Shown piece by piece: positions 17,580 through 26,442 of a stretch of DNA of 41,465 bases. Every line of letters starts with the position of its first letter. Position 1 is the stretch's first letter. Source of the stretch: Actinomycetota bacterium (GTDB lineage Bacteria; Actinomycetota; Actinomycetes; Nanopelagicales; Nanopelagicaceae). The notes beneath the pieces were generated by a model. The model was given only the letters and a program-made list of their open reading frames with translations, had not been told where the DNA came from and did no database searches. Position numbers and translations under genes: made by a program. The stretch covers positions 1 to 41,465 of the forward strand of contig JACSDF010000008.1 of NCBI GenBank assembly GCA_015660815.1, in the 5' to 3' direction.

Positions 17580-18533
17580 TTATCCAAGCCACCCCGCGAC
17601 TGTGTCTGGGTTAGCATCGATCCACTTTTGAGCCGCTGCTGCTGGCTCCATGCCGCCTTCAATATCGGCAGCTACTGAGTTCTGATCAGCATTTGTCCAT
17701 TTAAAGTTCATTACGATAGTTGCGAAGATTGAACCTGAGTCCATCAACTTCTTACTCATTAACTTTTGTAGTTGAGTCTCTGGGTAATCGGTTAGACCAC
17801 TGGCTTCAGCAGCATCGCTCCAGTCGTTAGCTGGAAACTTAATTCGTGACTGTTCTAAACCAGGAATCTTTATGAAGAGTGTTCCTGGAGTATAGAAGTA
17901 AGCAAGAGCGGGAGTCTTATTTGCTTCTGCTTTAGTCAGAACATCTACAAGTGCTGCCTCTGATCCAGTGGCTATCGCTTTGAAGTTCAACTTATTTGCG
18001 GCAATCATCTTTTCGCCAATAGTCGTATATCCCGGAGGACCTTCATACCAAGCGCCTTTGCCACCTGAGTCGGCAGTCTTAAACATATCTGCATATTTAT
18101 TTAGGTTCGCCGAATCCAAAATATCTGGATACTCAGCTGCCATCCAAGGAGCCACGTACATACCGATCAGGCCTACGTTTCCGTTGTCACCTGCTTCTAA
18201 GACTGCACCACGATCCACCCACTCTTGCCAGCGACCGCCGCCCCAATCTTCAATAATTAAATCGATAGATCCAGCTTCCATTGCATCATATGTAACGCCG
18301 GCCTCTTCAAGGGTGGTCTGCGTAATTGTGCAGCCATTTGCCTTTGCAACTTCAGCTACAACCTGGGCCGATGCTGTATATCCATTCCATGCATGCATTG
18401 CAATTGCCCATGTTCCGCAATCGCTAGCGCTGTCTGCGCTGTCGTTTACGCTCGAGCTACATCCTGCAAGAACCAGAGCTCCTGCAACTACAAGCGATGC
18501 CGCCGCTGAGCGGCGTCCAAGGCTAAATTTCAT
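17580..18533 (-). CDS. opuAC: Glycine betaine/choline ABC transporter substrate-binding lipoprotein
   Basis: 317 residues. Lipoprotein signal: MKFSLGRRSAAASL, hydrophobic stretch, lipobox LVLAGC (C25). The mature part is an OpuAC-type quaternary-amine-binding domain: AMHAWNGYTAS, LIIEDWGGGRWQEW and GPPGYTT contribute tryptophans and a tyrosine of the kind that form the aromatic cage around the trimethylammonium group. Strong ribosome site AGGAGGAG four bases before ATG. It is the last transporter gene, isolated by ~90 bp upstream and by the hairpin downstream, the usual sign that the binding protein is made in excess over permease and ATPase. Confidence 0.92.
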   Translation of the reverse strand: MKFSLGRRSAAASLVVAGALVLAGCSSSVNDSADSASDCGTWAIAMHAWNGYTASAQVVAEVAKANGCTITQTTLEEAGVTYDAMEAGSIDLIIEDWGGGRWQEWVDRGAVLEAGDNGNVGLIGMYVAPWMAAEYPDILDSANLNKYADMFKTADSGGKGAWYEGPPGYTTIGEKMIAANKLNFKAIATGSEAALVDVLTKAEANKTPALAYFYTPGTLFIKIPGLEQSRIKFPANDWSDAAEASGLTDYPETQLQKLMSKKLMDSGSIFATIVMNFKWTNADQNSVAADIEGGMEPAAAAQKWIDANPDTVAGWLG

Positions 18534-18624
18534 TCATCTCCTCCTAAAGGTAAAAACGATTATGCCGAGCGTATTCTAGGTGCGCGCTATAAGTAAGGGG
18601 TTATGCGAAGTGTTTTAGCGTTTT

Positions 18625-20553
18625 TTACACTCTGCGCGCACTTGCCTGTGCGATTCGGTCAATCGTCACACCGAGAAGCAAAATTACAAAACCAGCTACG
18701 AGACCCTTACCTTGTAACTCAGGTTTTGAGCCTCCCAAGATAACTAAGTAGCCAAGGCCACCAGAGCCAACGAAGCCACCAATTACAACGACTGCTAAAA
18801 CAAAGATCATGCCCTGATTAGTTGCCAGCAGGATAGATTTCTTAGCCGCTGGTAACTGCACTTTCGTAATTATTTGTCGCACAGTTGAACCCGCCGCAGT
18901 TGCCGCTTCAATCATCGATGCTGGGACCGCTCGAATACCCTCACCGACTATTTTCACAACTACTGGGATTGAATAAACAATTCCAGTTGCAATCGCAGTG
19001 AATCTCGTTGGACCAAAAAGACCCAGCATCGGGATAAGGTAAACGAAGGCCGGCAAAGTTTGGCCAGCATCTAGAAATGGTCGAAGAATTCTTTCTGCGC
19101 TTTCATTTCGGCCGACCAAAATTCCAAGAGCTATCCCGATTGTCATCGTCAATAAAGTTGCAACTATCGTCTGCGTCAAGGTAATCATGGCCTCATGCCA
19201 CAGTCCAGATAAGACGATGAGTGAAAGAAGTACGGTGACAAGAATAGCGACGCGGTTTCCGCCGATAACAAGGGCTAAAAATACAATCGCCGTGAGAGTT
19301 ACATACCATGGAGAAAAAGCTAAGAGCGTCTCCAAAGGATTTAACACCCAGTTAGAGATGAAATCCTTAAAACCAACGGTAAAGATATAGAGATTTGTTG
19401 TAATCCACTTAGTTGCACTATTCGTTACATTTTCTACCTGCGAAGAGATGTTTATAGATGATGGCCATACAGCCAGTGATAAGACCGTGCGTGATGCGAA
19501 AATTGAAATTATTGTTGCTATGCCAGCAAGTCCTAACTTAATTCTACTATTGCGAATTTGAGCTGGTGTAGGTGGAATAAAACCCTCTTGGGCCTTTGCC
19601 GCTGCACTTGTGCTTCTATCTAATAAAATCGCTACAAATACAACTGCGAATCCGGCAACAAAACCTTGGCCGACATTTCGAATAATGAGGGCATCAACTA
19701 CCGGTTTTCCTAAACCAGGAGCTCCGATTAAAGCAGCAATCACAACAAATGAAAGCGCGGCCATCACAGTCTGATTAATACCTAAAACAATCATCTGCTT
19801 AGCCATCGGCAACTGCACTTTCGAAAGAGTTTGCTTTCCAGTTGATCCCATGGAAACCGCAGCTTCAATAGGTGATTGATTCAAATTCCGAATCGCATGT
19901 GAGGTGATACGAATAGAAATCGGGATGCTGTACACCATGGTTGCAATAGTCGCCGAAGCTGTGCCGATTAAGAAGAAAAGGGCAAGGGGTGCTAAATAAA
20001 CCAAAGTCGGAAGAATCTGTGCTAGATCTAAAAATGGAGTCAATATTTTCAGCACGCGATCTGATAAACCAGCCCATATTCCCATTGGAATTCCAATAAG
20101 TAATGACAAAAGCACAGATGCAAATGTCATCGCGAATGTATCCATGGTGAATTGCCACATACCGAGTGCTCCACACGCCAATAAAAGTGAGGTGGCAAGA
20201 AGTGCAGTGCGTAATCGACTTGTGGCATACACAGTAAATGCGACAATTGCCGCGACTCCAAACCATCCAATGAGTGGAATGATTGCGTTGCCGCGCGGCA
20301 CAGAAATAAGCGTACGAATCGCTTCAACAAATCCATTGATTGTGGCACGAATTGGATTAAAGAGATAAATAAAGGCGGCGCTCTTTGTACGGTTGCCACG
20401 AATCGATGCCGCTGCATCGCCGACTGCAGTAGTAAATCCGGTATTTTCCGAGGTTGAAAGCTCTAGCGTATGGTCATCTTGGAATAGTCGAGATAGAAAT
20501 ATCCAGACTAGCGCACCACCAATTAAGAGCTGTGATTTTTTCAAATGCGGCAT
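18625..20553 (-). CDS. Glycine betaine/choline ABC transporter permease, two permease domains in one chain
   Basis: 642 residues, about twice the length of a ProW/OpuAB permease. Two binding-protein-dependent permease domains are arranged in tandem: the first around residues 130-315 (SVLLSLLIGIPMGIWAGLSD, then PIEAAVSMGSTGKQTLSKVQLP), the second around 450-635 (TLLTMTIGIALGILVGRNES, then SMIEAAAAGST-like EAATAAGSTVRQIITKVQLP). Each EAA-type loop contacts an ATPase subunit. The start codon directly follows the stop of the ATPase gene (TAA-ATG). Membrane-located; imports the quaternary amine delivered by the lipoprotein. Confidence 0.9.
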   Translation of the reverse strand: MPHLKKSQLLIGGALVWIFLSRLFQDDHTLELSTSENTGFTTAVGDAAASIRGNRTKSAAFIYLFNPIRATINGFVEAIRTLISVPRGNAIIPLIGWFGVAAIVAFTVYATSRLRTALLATSLLLACGALGMWQFTMDTFAMTFASVLLSLLIGIPMGIWAGLSDRVLKILTPFLDLAQILPTLVYLAPLALFFLIGTASATIATMVYSIPISIRITSHAIRNLNQSPIEAAVSMGSTGKQTLSKVQLPMAKQMIVLGINQTVMAALSFVVIAALIGAPGLGKPVVDALIIRNVGQGFVAGFAVVFVAILLDRSTSAAAKAQEGFIPPTPAQIRNSRIKLGLAGIATIISIFASRTVLSLAVWPSSINISSQVENVTNSATKWITTNLYIFTVGFKDFISNWVLNPLETLLAFSPWYVTLTAIVFLALVIGGNRVAILVTVLLSLIVLSGLWHEAMITLTQTIVATLLTMTIGIALGILVGRNESAERILRPFLDAGQTLPAFVYLIPMLGLFGPTRFTAIATGIVYSIPVVVKIVGEGIRAVPASMIEAATAAGSTVRQIITKVQLPAAKKSILLATNQGMIFVLAVVVIGGFVGSGGLGYLVILGGSKPELQGKGLVAGFVILLLGVTIDRIAQASARRV

Positions 20554-21582
20554 TTATGCAACACCGGAAATTAACCGCAAAACATCCTCGCTAGAGACAA
20601 CACCAAGCGCCTTACCATTATCGTTTACCCGAATAGGTTTGTGCGTCTGTAAAATTACTTGTGCCGCATCTCGTATGATCATTGATGAAGACAACTCTGG
20701 ACCATCTGTATCCTCGCCGGGTGCGGCAGGACGTGCCAAATACTTAAGGGAGAGAACATGCGACTTTGGAATGTCGCGAACAAAGTTAGCAACGTAATCA
20801 TCGATTGGATTAGCAACTAACTCTTCAGGTGTCCCAGTCTGAACAACTGCACCATCGCGCATAATGGCAATGCGATCACCTACCTTTACCGCCTCCGATA
20901 AATCGTGGGTGATAAATACCATCGTCTTGCCGAGCTCGTGGTGCAGTCGAATTACCTCTTGCTGCATGTCACGTCGAATGAGTGGGTCAAGGGCGCTAAA
21001 TGGTTCGTCCAAAAAGAGAACTTGAGGATCAACGGCTAGAGCCCGAGCTAAACCAACTCGCTGTTGCATTCCACCTGAAAGTTGTTCGGGGTAGGCATTT
21101 GAATAACCATGAAGACCGACGAGTTCGATAACTTCATTGGCACGTGCATGACGTTCGGTCTTTTTTACTCCGTTTATTTCAAGTGAGTATGCGATGTTGT
21201 CTATAACTTTTCGGTGAGGCAATAAACCAAAGTGTTGAAAGACCATTGAAAATCGAGTCTTGCGAAGTTCGCGCAATCGCGCTGCATCGACGAGTAAAAC
21301 ATCCTCGCCCTCAAAAGTAAGAGAGCCTGCCGTGGGTTCAATTAAACGCGTCATGCATCGGACAAGGGTTGATTTTCCAGAGCCCGATAAACCCATGACA
21401 ACAAAGACTTCGCCGGGTGCGACATCAAATGAAACATCTCGCACAGCGATTGTGTTTCCAGTTTGAGCACGAAGTTCTGAACGCGTTAAATCGGCGAGCG
21501 GACTGCCTATGACTTTTTCGGCATTTGATCCAAAGACTTTCCAGAGGTTTTTAACTGAAATCATTGGTGCTTCACTACTCAC
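20554..21582 (-). CDS. proV: Glycine betaine/proline-type ABC transporter ATPase with CBS-like tail
   Basis: 342 residues. ATPase domain with Walker [10 protein letters not shown] (64-72), signature [15 protein letters not shown], Walker [15 protein letters not shown] and switch histidine in [10 protein letters not shown]. The N-terminal VFGSNAEKV and the C-terminal CBS-like region (about 270-342, ending [17 protein letters not shown]) are typical of ProV/OpuAA, where the CBS part senses ionic strength; the tail here is short. Start is GTG 21582, eight bases after AAAGGA. It lies between betB and the permease in one leftward unit. Confidence 0.92.
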   Translation of the reverse strand: MSSEAPMISVKNLWKVFGSNAEKVIGSPLADLTRSELRAQTGNTIAVRDVSFDVAPGEVFVVMGLSGSGKSTLVRCMTRLIEPTAGSLTFEGEDVLLVDAARLRELRKTRFSMVFQHFGLLPHRKVIDNIAYSLEINGVKKTERHARANEVIELVGLHGYSNAYPEQLSGGMQQRVGLARALAVDPQVLFLDEPFSALDPLIRRDMQQEVIRLHHELGKTMVFITHDLSEAVKVGDRIAIMRDGAVVQTGTPEELVANPIDDYVANFVRDIPKSHVLSLKYLARPAAPGEDTDGPELSSSMIIRDAAQVILQTHKPIRVNDNGKALGVVSSEDVLRLISGVA

Positions 21583-21601
21583 TCAATAATCCTTTCACTC
21601 G

Positions 21602-23074
21602 CTAATCTCTGAACCATCCAGATCGACTAGGAGCATTGTTGGTCCAAATGTGTTTGATTTCAAGGTACTCACCCAAGCCATGCTCGCCTAATTCGCGGCC
21701 AATTCCCGATTGCTTGTATCCACCCCACTCAGCAGCTGGGCGATATGGTCCAAAATCATTGACCCAGATGGTGCCATGACGCAGTGCGCTGGCCACACGT
21801 GCCGCTTTTTCAGAGTCACTACTCCACACGCCTCCAGATAAACCAAAGTTCGTGTCATTTCCAATTGCTATTGCTTCGGCCTCGGTATCAAAGACTTCTA
21901 CCGTCATGACCGGCCCAAAGGACTCTTCTTGCACGCAATACATTGAAGATTTGGCATTATCTAGAACTGTTGGCAGGTAGTACCAGCCATTAGCATGTTC
22001 TGGCAGTTCGCTGCGTTTTCCACCAACTAATAATGTGGCACCCTCGGCAACACCTTTTTCAACATACTCGCTGACATTTCTCAGATGTGCTGCGCTGATG
22101 AGTGGTCCAGTCTCGGCCATTTCATCACTTGGTCCCCCGAGTCGAATCTTTGCTGCGCGCCGAACAATCTCACTAACCACGCGATCATGAATCGAACGCT
22201 CAACGATTAATCGAGTTCCGGCTGAACAGACTTGTCCGGAGTGCAAGAAGGCTGCAGTGACTGCGTTATCGATTGCCGCATCTAGATCAGCATCGGCAAA
22301 GATGATGTGTGGATTTTTGCCACCAAGTTCGAGAGCTAATTTTTTTATTGTTTGCGCAGCTGCCCGCATGATTGTTTGGCCAGTGGTCAATCCACCAGTG
22401 AAAGAGACTAAATCGACGCGTGGATCATTTATTAACAATGTGCCAACCACAGAGCCAGGACCTAAAATTAAATTTGCAACGCCTTTCGGTGTACCGGCTT
22501 CTTCAATAATTTTCATTAAAGCAATTGCGCTTTGTGGTGTTAACTCAGAGGGCTTAACAATAAAGGAGCATCCAGCAACTAATGCAGGAGCAACTTTCCA
22601 AGCAATCTGCAACAGCGGATAATTCCAAGGTCCAATAAGGGAAGCAACACCGAGCGGTTCGTGAACAATTTGACTATGAACATGCGGTAGACCAACATCA
22701 ACCTTTCGGCCATGCTCCTTTGCGCCAAGAGCCGCGAAATGTCTAAATGTTGATATGACATCGGCCAGATCGTATTGAGCCTCGGTAAATCGCTTACCAG
22801 TGTCATCACTTTCTTTGCGGGCGATGAGATCGGCATCGCGTTCTAATAAATCGGCAATTTTTGAAACTAAATCACTACGCTCTTTAAAACTCCATGAGGT
22901 GAAAATGCCAGAGTCAAAAGATCTACGAGCTGCGGCAATTGCATCATCCACATCGGCCTCTGTCGCTTGCGAAACAGTGGCGACAACGCTTTGATCATGC
23001 GGGCTATGGACATCGTGGAATCCGTTATCAGATGCCGCTCTCCAGACACCGTCGATAAAAAGCGTTGCGACCAT
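21602..23074 (-). CDS. betB: Betaine aldehyde dehydrogenase-like NAD(P)-dependent aldehyde dehydrogenase
   Basis: 490 residues, the usual BetB length. Conserved aldehyde dehydrogenase residues: N151 in GPWNYPLLQ, E249 in LALELGGKNP and the nucleophile C283 in SGQVCSAG. It would oxidise betaine aldehyde to glycine betaine with NAD(P)+. The family is broad and substrate specificity cannot be proved from sequence; neighbouring betA, the quaternary-amine transporter and mtgB make betaine aldehyde the best guess. Start ATG 23074 is 7 bp after the mtgB stop, with no strong ribosome site, so translational coupling is likely. Confidence 0.85.
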   Translation of the reverse strand: MVATLFIDGVWRAASDNGFHDVHSPHDQSVVATVSQATEADVDDAIAAARRSFDSGIFTSWSFKERSDLVSKIADLLERDADLIARKESDDTGKRFTEAQYDLADVISTFRHFAALGAKEHGRKVDVGLPHVHSQIVHEPLGVASLIGPWNYPLLQIAWKVAPALVAGCSFIVKPSELTPQSAIALMKIIEEAGTPKGVANLILGPGSVVGTLLINDPRVDLVSFTGGLTTGQTIMRAAAQTIKKLALELGGKNPHIIFADADLDAAIDNAVTAAFLHSGQVCSAGTRLIVERSIHDRVVSEIVRRAAKIRLGGPSDEMAETGPLISAAHLRNVSEYVEKGVAEGATLLVGGKRSELPEHANGWYYLPTVLDNAKSSMYCVQEESFGPVMTVEVFDTEAEAIAIGNDTNFGLSGGVWSSDSEKAARVASALRHGTIWVNDFGPYRPAAEWGGYKQSGIGRELGEHGLGEYLEIKHIWTNNAPSRSGWFRD

Positions 23075-23081
23075 AGTGGAT

Positions 23082-24518
23082 TTAATCTAGTTGGCTTTTG
23101 CGCATTGCAACAAACTCATCGAGCTCTTGTCGCATACGTGGATCCATTTCAGGAGCCACGAAATCCTCTAACTTTTTCTTGTAAATCTCGCCAGCGCGGG
23201 TCTTGGAATCTTTTGCACCTAATCGAGTCCAGCGCTCGAAATTATCGCTGTTAGTTAAAAATGGTCGATAGAAACAGTCTCGGAAGCGCTCCATAGTGTG
23301 CGCTGCCCCGAGGAAATGACCCCCATGTCCAACTTCTAGATGGGCATCAAAGGCCAGGGATTCAATATTAAATTCCAGCGGGGTGAACTCGGTCATGAGC
23401 GATTGGAGGATTTCAATATCGAGAACAAACTTTTCATAACAAGAGACCAAGCCGCCCTCTAACCAGCCTGCAGTATGCATTACCCAGTTAGTACCGGATA
23501 AGAATGTTGGCATCATCGTCATCATGGATTGATATGCAGATTGTGCATCGACCGTCTGTGAGGAGTTCAAACCACCACCGCCACGGAATGGAAGATTAAA
23601 GCTACGTGCAATTTGACCAGTACAGAGCAGTCCAATTCCAGATTCAGGAGTACCAAACTGTGGTGAACCCGATTGCATATCGATGTTAGATAGAAAAGAG
23701 CCAAAAACAATTGGGCATCCCGGATTAAGTGTCTGCGCGAGTGCAATTCCAGTTAGCGCTTCAGCTATCTGTTGTGCCAGAGTCGCAGGAATAGTTACAG
23801 GGCTCATTGCGCCCATCAGTAGAAATGGTGTTACTACAACTGGTTGCCCCGCTAAAACATACTCACGAAGTGAGTCCAGCATGCGATCGTCCCAGCGCAA
23901 TGGCGAATTGCAATTAACGAGAGATATCAGAGCCGGAGTTTCAACAATTGCTTCGCGACCTCCATGAATTATCTCTGCCATTTTGATGACATCTTTTGCA
24001 TTCTGAGCCGTTACAACATTGCCCATAAAAAACTTATCGGTTAGCGTGGCCGCGGCATAGGCCATATCTAAGTGGCGTGAATCTAGAGATAAGTCATTCG
24101 GTTCGCAGACGACACCGCCGACACTATCTAGCGCATCAAATGATTGGGCTAGCTTGCAAAAATTTTCGTAGTCGTTAAACGTCGCATCGCGGCGAATATC
24201 ACCTTCACGTACAAATGGTGGACCGTAAACGCCACCAAAGACCATCGAATTACCACCAATGTGAACATTATTTTTAGGATTGCGAGCGCGCAGGTTGAAC
24301 TCACTCGGCGCTAACGCGCACTGCTTCAAAATCCAGTCGGGATCGAATTTAACGTTCTCGCCTTCAACGCTTTGGCCAGCTTCACGGAGAAGATCAACGG
24401 CCCACGGCGACATGAACTCAATGCCAATTTCAGAGACGATTCGGCGCCATCCAGCCGTTAAAGTCGCCATAGATTCTTGGCTTAAGATTTCATATCGAGG
24501 CATTCGATTTTCGAACAT
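23082..24518 (-). CDS. mtgB: MttB-family methyltransferase without pyrrolysine, probable glycine betaine:corrinoid methyltransferase
   Basis: 478 residues of the trimethylamine methyltransferase (MttB) superfamily: VYGPPFVREGD, GGVVCEPNDL, ETPALISLVNCNSPLRWD, SGSPQFGTPESG and RGGGGLNSSQTVDAQSAYQS. The frame has no internal amber codon, so it is a non-pyrrolysine member like the glycine betaine methyltransferase MtgB of Desulfitobacterium rather than a Pyl-containing trimethylamine enzyme. It would move one methyl from glycine betaine to Co(I) of the corrinoid protein, leaving dimethylglycine. Good ribosome site AAGGAG eight bases before ATG. First gene of the leftward arm, divergent from iclR. 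Other quaternary amines (carnitine, proline betaine) remain possible substrates. Confidence 0.85.
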   Translation of the reverse strand: MFENRMPRYEILSQESMATLTAGWRRIVSEIGIEFMSPWAVDLLREAGQSVEGENVKFDPDWILKQCALAPSEFNLRARNPKNNVHIGGNSMVFGGVYGPPFVREGDIRRDATFNDYENFCKLAQSFDALDSVGGVVCEPNDLSLDSRHLDMAYAAATLTDKFFMGNVVTAQNAKDVIKMAEIIHGGREAIVETPALISLVNCNSPLRWDDRMLDSLREYVLAGQPVVVTPFLLMGAMSPVTIPATLAQQIAEALTGIALAQTLNPGCPIVFGSFLSNIDMQSGSPQFGTPESGIGLLCTGQIARSFNLPFRGGGGLNSSQTVDAQSAYQSMMTMMPTFLSGTNWVMHTAGWLEGGLVSCYEKFVLDIEILQSLMTEFTPLEFNIESLAFDAHLEVGHGGHFLGAAHTMERFRDCFYRPFLTNSDNFERWTRLGAKDSKTRAGEIYKKKLEDFVAPEMDPRMRQELDEFVAMRKSQLD

Positions 24519-24575
24519 GAAGCACTCCTTCGTGTCTCTTGACCATTGGACACGGACGAGAATACCCTTAGATAG

Positions 24576-24602
24576 TGGAACGGTGGTTCCATATTATGGA
24601 AC
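24576..24602. promoter_or_regulatory. Paired palindromic operator, probably bound by the IclR regulator
   Basis: TGGAAC-ggtg-GTTCCA (24576-24591) and GTTCCATATTATGGAAC (24586-24602) overlap by sharing the central GTTCCA. The three half-sites put the two TGGAAC copies exactly 21 bp apart, two helical turns, as expected for a tetrameric IclR-family protein. A possible -10 (TATTAT, 24592-24597) for iclR lies inside the second palindrome, suggesting autorepression and joint control of mtgB on the other strand. Confidence 0.7.
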
Positions 24603-24629
24603 ACTATGGCGACCTAGAAAGGTGGGGCG

Positions 24630-25391
24630 ATGAGTGAGTTAGTGAATGGGACGCAGGCCATTGATCGCGCTAGTGCCTTGCTCATTCACATTTTGGAATC
24701 CTCGACTCCTCCACTTTTATCTCAGCTAGCGCGTACATATGAAATTCCAAAGAGCACGACGTCACGGATGCTCAGTGCGCTAGAGCGCCAAGGGCTTATT
24801 CGTCGAGATCAACAAGGAGCCTTCATTGCCGGCGATGTTCTCACTCAATTTGCCCGCTCACACAATCACGACTCGGTTTTGGTCGCTCGCGTGCACTCGG
24901 TTTTAGAGAAATTAGCGCTAATTACGGGAGAAACATCAAACTTAGCCGTCGCAAGTAATGGCGAGATGAAGTTAATCGATCAAGTTGATGGCCATTATTT
25001 ATTAGGTGCCACTAACTGGGTGGGAAGAAGTATTCCTTTTCACGCCTCAGCTCTCGGGAAAGTTCTTTTGGCATATGGTGCGGCCACGATTCCACTTGGC
25101 AAGCTTGAAAAACTTACGACAAAGACAATTATTTCACGTCCAAAACTATTGACCGAACTCGAAAACGTTCGCAAAAAGGGATATGCAATTATAATAGATG
25201 AACTAGAAGAGGGATTGGTTGCAGTAGCTGCTCCTATTCGTGAAGATGATGGACGAGTTGTTGGGGCAGTTTCGATCTCTGGTCCATCTCCGCGATTAAC
25301 AATGAGAGATTTAACCAAGATAGGCGAAGTTATTATCCAAGAGATCCACTCACTCCAGGCAAACCATGAAGGAAAGATAGGTGCAGCATGA
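24630..25391 (+). CDS. IclR-family transcriptional regulator
   Basis: 253 residues. N-terminal winged helix (about 12-70: ALLIHILES, LLSQLARTYEIPKSTTSRML, SALERQGLIRRD) and C-terminal IclR effector domain (TSNLAVASNGEMKLIDQVDG, PFHASALGKVLLAY, GYAIIIDELEEGLVAVAAPI, GAVSISGPSPRL). Placed between the two divergent arms of the island, with a double palindrome 28 bp before its start, it is the obvious local regulator; the ligand may be glycine betaine, choline or a demethylation product (inference). Ribosome site GAAAGGTGGGG. Its stop overlaps the corrinoid protein start by 4 bp (ATGA), so regulator and corrinoid protein are coupled. Confidence 0.92.
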   Translation: MSELVNGTQAIDRASALLIHILESSTPPLLSQLARTYEIPKSTTSRMLSALERQGLIRRDQQGAFIAGDVLTQFARSHNHDSVLVARVHSVLEKLALITGETSNLAVASNGEMKLIDQVDGHYLLGATNWVGRSIPFHASALGKVLLAYGAATIPLGKLEKLTTKTIISRPKLLTELENVRKKGYAIIIDELEEGLVAVAAPIREDDGRVVGAVSISGPSPRLTMRDLTKIGEVIIQEIHSLQANHEGKIGAA

Positions 25392-26053
25392 CTCATGACG
25401 ACATCATCAAAGCGCTCTTTGACGAGACTTTAGTTGGCAACGCTCCTGCAGTTTTAGAGTTAACTAAAACGGGAATCGCCGATGGTATGACTCCGAGCAC
25501 AATTCTCTTTGATGCACTCATTCCAGCGCTGGAAGAAGTGGGTGCTCGTTTTGAGCGCGGAGATTTTTTTGTTCCTGAGATGCTCGTTTCAGGTAAGGCG
25601 ATGTCGGGAGCTCTCGCATTTCTGCGACCATTATTAGCTGAAACAGGCGCAGAAACCGTTGGCACGTATTTAATGGGAACGGTTAAGGGCGATGTTCACG
25701 ATATCGGTAAGAACTTAGTAAATATCATGCTGGAAGGTGCTGGCTTTAATGTGATTGACCTTGGGGTCCAGGTCGCACCTGAAAAATTTATCGCTGGAAT
25801 TCTTGAGCATAAGCCAGATATCGTTGGAATGTCTGCATTCTTAACAACAACTATGCCGATGTTTAAAGTTAATATTCATGAAATTACAAAGGCTGGGCTT
25901 CGCGATCAGGTCATCATTATGGTTGGTGGAGCTCCCGTTACGCAGGAGTATGCCGATGTCGTTGGCGCCGATGGTTTTGCCGCCGATGCTTCAACTGCAG
26001 TACGTATTGCAAAGGATTTAATCGCTAAAAAGCGTGCTGCGGTTTCTGCATAA
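25388..26053 (+). CDS. mtgC: Corrinoid (B12-binding) methyl carrier protein
   Basis: 221 residues, standard for MtbC/MttC/MtgC proteins. Residues 1-88 form the helical cap domain (FDALIPALEEVGARFERGDFF, where EEVG.RFE.G.FF is conserved). Residues 90-215 are the B12-binding Rossmann domain with GTVKGDVHDIGKN: D102-x-H104-x-x-G107 supplies the lower-axial histidine. GLRDQVIIMVGGAP and GADGFAADA complete the corrinoid pocket. It accepts a methyl group from the MtgB-like enzyme and hands it to the THF methyltransferase two genes on. Cytoplasmic. Confidence 0.93.
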   Translation: MTHDDIIKALFDETLVGNAPAVLELTKTGIADGMTPSTILFDALIPALEEVGARFERGDFFVPEMLVSGKAMSGALAFLRPLLAETGAETVGTYLMGTVKGDVHDIGKNLVNIMLEGAGFNVIDLGVQVAPEKFIAGILEHKPDIVGMSAFLTTTMPMFKVNIHEITKAGLRDQVIIMVGGAPVTQEYADVVGADGFAADASTAVRIAKDLIAKKRAAVSA

Positions 26054-26061
26054 GAGAAAAA

Positions 26062-26442
26062 ATGTTGAAAAAACTTCTTCCCTTCGTTGAACATGCTCTG
26101 AAAGCCCCTGTTTGGGATTGCCGCATGTGTGGACAGTGTGTACTTCACTCAACTGGCATGACCTGTCCAATGACCTGTCCCAAAACGTTACGCAATGGAC
26201 CATGTGGCGGAGTGCGCGAAAATGGTAACTGCGAAGTGATTCCAGAGATGCAGTGCATTTGGGTGAAAGCCTACGATCGCACCATCTCACTTCCATTACC
26301 AAAGGTATGGAAAGAGCATTACAACGAACTTCGCCCACCGGTAGATATGCAGTTACAAGGAACTTCTTCGTGGATAAATTTAGTAACGAAGCGCGATCAA
26401 CAAGTTCCAGATGGATGGTCGGTACAAGGTAGTGAGCACTAA
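26062..26442 (+). CDS. MetV-like zinc-binding partner of methylenetetrahydrofolate reductase
   Basis: 126 residues with eight cysteines, C20, C23, C26, C35, C39, C48, C57 and C65 (DCRMCGQCVL, TCPMTCPKTL, GPCGGVRENGNCEV). This is the 'methylene-THF reductase C-terminal domain' family (MetV), known in acetogens to pair with MetF. The cysteine set suggests Zn or Fe-S binding. Its stop and the metF start share one base (TAATG), so the two are made together. It probably links MetF to an electron carrier other than NADH; the carrier is not identifiable here. Confidence 0.85.
   Translation: MLKKLLPFVEHALKAPVWDCRMCGQCVLHSTGMTCPMTCPKTLRNGPCGGVRENGNCEVIPEMQCIWVKAYDRTISLPLPKVWKEHYNELRPPVDMQLQGTSSWINLVTKRDQQVPDGWSVQGSEH

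Noticed and set aside
23082-24518. Possible pyrrolysine-containing trimethylamine methyltransferase
   Set aside because: No in-frame amber codon and no pyl genes in the window.
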